A stretch of 24,047 nt of DNA from a virus. The position numbers and the translations under genes are program-made. Numbering within the stretch: position 1 is the stretch's first letter; each line of letters opens with the position of its first letter. Location of the stretch: positions 1 to 24,047 of IMG/VR virus record IMGVR_UViG_3300021961_000626, one strand, 5' to 3'. Below are positions 21,698-24,047 of this stretch, one piece after another. Below the pieces are notes generated by a model. It saw only the letters and a list, made by a program, of their open reading frames with translations. It ran no database searches and was not told the origin of the DNA.

Positions 21698-22032
21698 CAC
21701 CTAAGAAGTTAGAACCAAATAGCCTGTTGGATGTTGCCGATCTTGATGGAGATGGGGTTGTCACTAACTCCGAAATCAACCGGCACGAGAAACTGCTTCG
21801 CATAGACAACTGGGACAAGCAGCAAGATCAGCAAAGACAGATGGCATGGGTAGCTATGGGGTCGATGGTCTTACTGACGCTGGGTCTGATTCTGCCAATC
21901 TTGCCGACTGAACGTGTAGAAGTGCTGAATGGCCTGATGACGATGTTCTACACATCTCAAGCTGCGGTGGTCGCTGCCTTCATGGGAGCAAGTGCTTACG
22001 TCCGCACACGCGAGCGGAGCCATGAGGATTAA
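21694..22032 (+). CDS. EF-hand membrane protein in lysis cassette (holin candidate)
   Basis: A 112-residue protein with a canonical EF-hand calcium loop at residues 16-27 (DLDGDGVVTNSE: Asp at loop positions 1, 3 and 5, Glu at 12). A charged helix (EINRHEKLLRIDNWDKQQDQQRQ) follows, then two membrane spans at about 50-72 and 86-106, and a charged C terminus. One EF-hand and two spans in a lysis block suggests a class II-like holin or a calcium-sensing regulator. I recall similar unassigned proteins in marine phages. The frame extends back to 21670, but ATG 21694 gives the ATGA overlap and is preferred. Confidence 0.75.
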   Translation: MTPKKLEPNSLLDVADLDGDGVVTNSEINRHEKLLRIDNWDKQQDQQRQMAWVAMGSMVLLTLGLILPILPTERVEVLNGLMTMFYTSQAAVVAAFMGASAYVRTRERSHED

Positions 22033-22360
22033 CATCCTCTTACTGCTTTTGCTTCTTAGCGCCTGTGGCGCGTTGCCTCTTGGGATGTTGGGTGGCGGCG
22101 GGCCGAATGTAGCTGCGAATGTTCAGGCTGGCAAAGAGAACACCCAGCAAGTTGTAGCCAATCAAGAACGAACTGAAGCTGGGCGTGACATCATCACGGA
22201 AACCAAACAGATCGAAGCGGCTTCGGTCGAGAGCGTGACGATCAACAATGTCCAAGACATCCCGATTTGGATATGGATCGCGCTGATTGTGGGTTGGGTT
22301 CTGCCGTCTCCAAGCGAGATGGCTCGCAGTTTCGTGGACTTGTTCAGGAGAAAGAAGTGA
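22022..22360 (+). CDS. unimolecular spanin (u-spanin)-like lipoprotein
   Basis: A 112-residue protein with a lipoprotein signal (MRINILLLLLLLSAC: lipobox LSAC, Cys15) and a C-terminal membrane span (about residues 80-96, IPIWIWIALIVGWVLPSP) followed by a basic tail. A lipidated N terminus in the outer membrane joined to a C-terminal inner-membrane anchor is the u-spanin plan used to fuse the two membranes at the last step of lysis. Gly16 rather than Asp after the Cys fits outer-membrane sorting. The segment GGGGPNVAANVQAGKENTQ is shared, as I recall, with spanin2-type proteins of other podoviruses. The start lies inside the previous gene, and the stop overlaps the endolysin GTG. Confidence 0.85.
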   Translation: MRINILLLLLLLSACGALPLGMLGGGGPNVAANVQAGKENTQQVVANQERTEAGRDIITETKQIEAASVESVTINNVQDIPIWIWIALIVGWVLPSPSEMARSFVDLFRRKK

Positions 22361-22866
22361 AAGAGAACTTCGACGACTGTTTGGAGATGCTCCTCAAGCA
22401 CGAGGGGGGCTACGTCAATCACCCCAAAGACCCTGGTGGCGAAACCAACTTGGGCGTGACCCGCAAGGTTTGGGAAGAGTGGATCGGCAAGCCTGCTGCA
22501 CCTGATGCGATGAAGAAGCTGACAGTAAAGGATGTCGCTCCTCTCTACCGCAAGATGTATTGGGACAAGGTGCGTGGCGACGACCTTCCCGGTGGCGTCG
22601 ATTGGGTGATCTTTGATTGGGCTGTGAACTCTGGCGTTGGTCGTGCAGCGAAAACGCTACAGAAGATTGTTGGCGTGAAGCCTGATGGTGACATTGGCCC
22701 TGCAACCTTGACGGCTGTCAAGAAGATGAACCCAAAGGATGTTGTGCATGACGTAACCGACGCGCGAGAGGTTTTCTATCGTAGCCTTCGCACGTTTGAT
22801 ACCTTTGGTCGCGGCTGGCTTCGTCGCAATGAAGAGACGTTACATTCGGCTCTTTTATTGACTTGA
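22357..22866 (+). CDS. endolysin, glycoside hydrolase family 108 with peptidoglycan-binding region
   Basis: Cuts the peptidoglycan at lysis. A 169-residue protein; the GH108 N-terminal motif KHEGGYVNHPKDPGGETNLGVT is complete, with catalytic Glu16. The middle YRKMYWDKVRGDDLPGGVDWVIFDWAVNSGVGRAAKTLQ and the C-terminal part VGVKPDGDIGPATLTAV...YRSLRTFDTFGRGWLRR are the usual GH108 plus PG_binding_3 arrangement. The frame extends further left, but GTG 22357 overlapping the spanin stop (GTGA), with AGGAG at 22346-22350 six bases before it, is the clear start. No signal peptide is seen, so it needs a holin. Last gene of the rightward operon. Confidence 0.93.
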   Translation: MKENFDDCLEMLLKHEGGYVNHPKDPGGETNLGVTRKVWEEWIGKPAAPDAMKKLTVKDVAPLYRKMYWDKVRGDDLPGGVDWVIFDWAVNSGVGRAAKTLQKIVGVKPDGDIGPATLTAVKKMNPKDVVHDVTDAREVFYRSLRTFDTFGRGWLRRNEETLHSALLLT

Positions 22867-22888
22867 ACTTACCATGCCGATCTGATTA

Positions 22889-23176
22889 CTAGCCATCGGC
22901 GGGACGCAATGGGACACTTGCGTTCCGCACGAACTCCGCAGGCTTGGTGAAGATGAACCCCGGTGGGGTTTTGATTGGCTTTCTTAGAAGCCGATAGACG
23001 TTTGTATAGTCTATCTTCAGAAGCTTGCTGATGTCCTTCATTGTGTGACCTTGGGCGTAGGCTGCTTCGATGAAGCGGTTGCGGGCATAGGCTGCTGGTA
23101 TCTTGACCTTGCCCGGCCCAGTGATCTTGTGGCCGTAGGTTTCTTCGTAGGCTTCGAGCATTGATTCGAGGGTCAT
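22889..23176 (-). CDS. small helix-turn-helix DNA-binding protein
   Basis: A 95-residue protein. The segment YARNRFIEAAYAQGHTMKDISKLLKIDYTNVYRLLRKPI (about residues 24-64) reads as a classical helix-turn-helix of the resolvase/sigma region 4 type (IxxxYxxGxxxxxIaxxLxixxxxVyrlLr). It is a likely transcription regulator or DNA-binding accessory; target unknown. The frame runs further upstream, but ATG 23176 has GGAG 8 bases before it. It lies convergent to the endolysin gene with a 22-base gap. It is directly downstream of the terminator at 23187-23216, so its expression probably depends on read-through. Confidence 0.7.
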   Translation of the reverse strand: MTLESMLEAYEETYGHKITGPGKVKIPAAYARNRFIEAAYAQGHTMKDISKLLKIDYTNVYRLLRKPIKTPPGFIFTKPAEFVRNASVPLRPADG

Positions 23177-23186
23177 GCGATTCTCC

Positions 23187-23216
23187 AAAGAAAAAGGGCG
23201 GGTATGACACCCGCCC
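23187..23216 (-). terminator. rho-independent terminator after SSB-like gene
   Basis: On the minus strand, GGGCGGGT and ACCCGCCC form a perfect 8-bp stem with a 5-base loop, followed at once by TTTTTCTTT. This is a textbook intrinsic terminator. It stands 31 bases after the stop of the SSB-like gene, and its T-tract is immediately followed by the ribosome-binding site of the helix-turn-helix gene. Confidence 0.88.
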
Positions 23217-23247
23217 AGTTGAGGTTCACAGGGAGAACAGGTGTGTC

Positions 23248-23622
23248 TTACCACGGAACATCGTCATCCACAAACTTCGTTTGCTTGACGGCTGCTGCTG
23301 GTTCTGACTTGCGATTGTCGCTGATAGACAGGCTCATGTAGGGCTTGTCGCCTTTCATCTTCCTCCATGCGGCAATGCGCCGCGTCTCGTTGAAGGGGCC
23401 AGTGTAGTCGGGCGAACCTTCGCTGTCTTTCTTGGTGTTGTCGAAGAGGACGCCAACCTTGGCGTAGACCTCGATGAGTTTCTTGTCGTCTTTGGTTTTG
23501 TCGCTGACGAAGATCACCTTCATGTCACGACCGTTATCGTTGACCTTGCCTTGAAGAATCATCTTTTGCGTGTCGAAGGGTGCAAACGCAGCGCCGCGAT
23601 TTGTTTCGTCATAGTCTGCCAT
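23248..23622 (-). CDS. SSB-like / DUF736-like protein with acidic tail
   Basis: A 124-residue protein. The N terminus, MADYDETNRGAAFAPFDTQKMILQGKVN, and the middle (KLIEVYAKVGVLFDN, YTGPFNETRRIAAWRKMKGDKPYMSLSISD) resemble the small beta-rich DUF736 type often found in alphaproteobacterial phages and plasmids. The C terminus is DDDVPW, very like the DDDIPF tip through which single-stranded DNA-binding proteins recruit partners. A single-strand-binding role is inferred from this tip and from the annealing-type recombinase just upstream. ATG 23622 has GAGGAG 8 bases before it; an upstream extension to 23649 is unlikely. Followed by a strong terminator. Confidence 0.65.
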   Translation of the reverse strand: MADYDETNRGAAFAPFDTQKMILQGKVNDNGRDMKVIFVSDKTKDDKKLIEVYAKVGVLFDNTKKDSEGSPDYTGPFNETRRIAAWRKMKGDKPYMSLSISDNRKSEPAAAVKQTKFVDDDVPW

Positions 23623-23642
23623 GCTTCTGGCTCCTCTGTTGA

Positions 23643-24047
23643 TTACCAATCTTCCGACTTCTTGTTCGAGTCAGCGGCATACTTGTTGCCGTCCATCTCG
23701 CCAAGGAACACATCGGCGTTGAAGCCGAGGTGAGACAAGGCCTTTGTCAGGCCATCTGTGACAGCCATCTTGGGGCCGTCTTCGTTGATGCGTCCGTTCT
23801 TTGCGTCGAAGAACTTACGGCATCCGGGAAAGGGACCGAAGGTATTTGCGGGCGAGCCGTGCCATACGCTCACATCGCAGACGACTGCGGTATCGCCATT
23901 GGATAGGTTGACGAAGTGCGTTGCGCTATGCCAGCCCCAGCCCTCGCCGACAGGACCAAACTGATCGGTAGCCGATCTGATCTGATACTGCGGGTCGATA
24001 GCTGTGAAGCCGCGCTGACCGAAGCTTACCTTCTTTAGATACTTTGG
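23643..24047 (-). CDS. single-strand annealing recombinase-type protein (Rad52/ERF-like), N terminus outside window
   Basis: The frame is open to the right edge, giving the last 134 residues. They start PKYLKKVSFGQRGFTAIDPQYQIRSATDQFGPVGEGWGWHS and include GCRKFFDAKNGRINEDGPKMAVTDGLTKALSHLGFNADVFLGEMDGNKYAADS. The combination FTAIxxxYxIxxATxxFGPxGxGWGW and D.xPKxAxTDxLTKALSxLGFxADVxLGxxDxNKY matches phage proteins generally regarded as Rad52/ERF-like single-strand annealing proteins, which pair complementary DNA strands in recombination. The family call is from memory. It lies 20 bases upstream of the SSB-like gene in the same direction, and such pairs commonly work together. Confidence 0.7.
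   Translation of the reverse strand, partial: PKYLKKVSFGQRGFTAIDPQYQIRSATDQFGPVGEGWGWHSATHFVNLSNGDTAVVCDVSVWHGSPANTFGPFPGCRKFFDAKNGRINEDGPKMAVTDGLTKALSHLGFNADVFLGEMDGNKYAADSNKKSEDW

Noticed and set aside
22876-22900. Inverted repeat GCCGAT/ATCGGC between the convergent endolysin and helix-turn-helix genes as a terminator
   Set aside because: Only 6 bp with a 13-base loop and no T-tract on either strand, and half of it is inside the helix-turn-helix gene.

Overview
The window is part of the genome of a tailed phage of the T7-like podovirus type. It carries the whole virion-structure and lysis region, read rightward, and the edge of a leftward DNA-metabolism region. The support is a T7-like gene order (small virion proteins, large terminase, portal, scaffold, capsid, tail tubular A and B, three ejection-type proteins, tail fibre) together with recognisable sequence motifs in most of these proteins. 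The host was probably Gram-negative, because the lysis cassette encodes a predicted outer-membrane lipoprotein with a C-terminal membrane anchor (u-spanin type). No tRNA, integrase, insertion sequence or CRISPR array was seen. No phage RNA polymerase gene lies in the window.

Layout. 1-1079: five small, tightly overlapping genes, the first cut by the window edge and one starting MCFGGG like T7 gp6.7 starts MCF. 1076-2599: large terminase. 2600-2659: an intergenic control region. 2660-7169: second MCFGGG protein, portal, Bbp19-like protein, scaffold, gp13-like protein, capsid and a probable decoration protein. 7170-7205: a perfect GC-rich hairpin. 7206-17372: tail tubular proteins A and B, then three large or membrane-interacting proteins that match T7 gp14/gp15/gp16 by position; the last contains an HEIMH zinc-protease motif. 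17373-17447: a second intergenic control region. 17448-20759: tail fibre, Asp-box beta-propeller protein and tail-fibre chaperone. 20765-22866: XhlA-like protein, mini tail-collar protein, three membrane proteins (one with an EF-hand, one u-spanin) and a GH108 endolysin. 22889-24047, minus strand: a helix-turn-helix protein, an SSB-like protein and a truncated single-strand-annealing-type recombinase.

Coding density is very high: most neighbouring genes share an ATGA, TGATG or TAATG junction, so translation is probably coupled along the operon. There is no gene-free stretch over 300 bases; the longest gaps are 60-79 bases, and these hold the non-coding signals. The most interesting are: (a) an identical 14-base motif upstream of both the portal block and the tail-fibre block, each followed by a hairpin that pairs the same CTTCT with the AGGAG ribosome-binding site; (b) a leader upstream of the capsid gene that can fold into two hairpins, each with a GNRA tetraloop; and (c) a hairpin lying between the ribosome-binding site and start codon of tail tubular protein A. 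All folding and homology statements come from reading the sequence by eye and from memory of the families; nothing was computed or searched.
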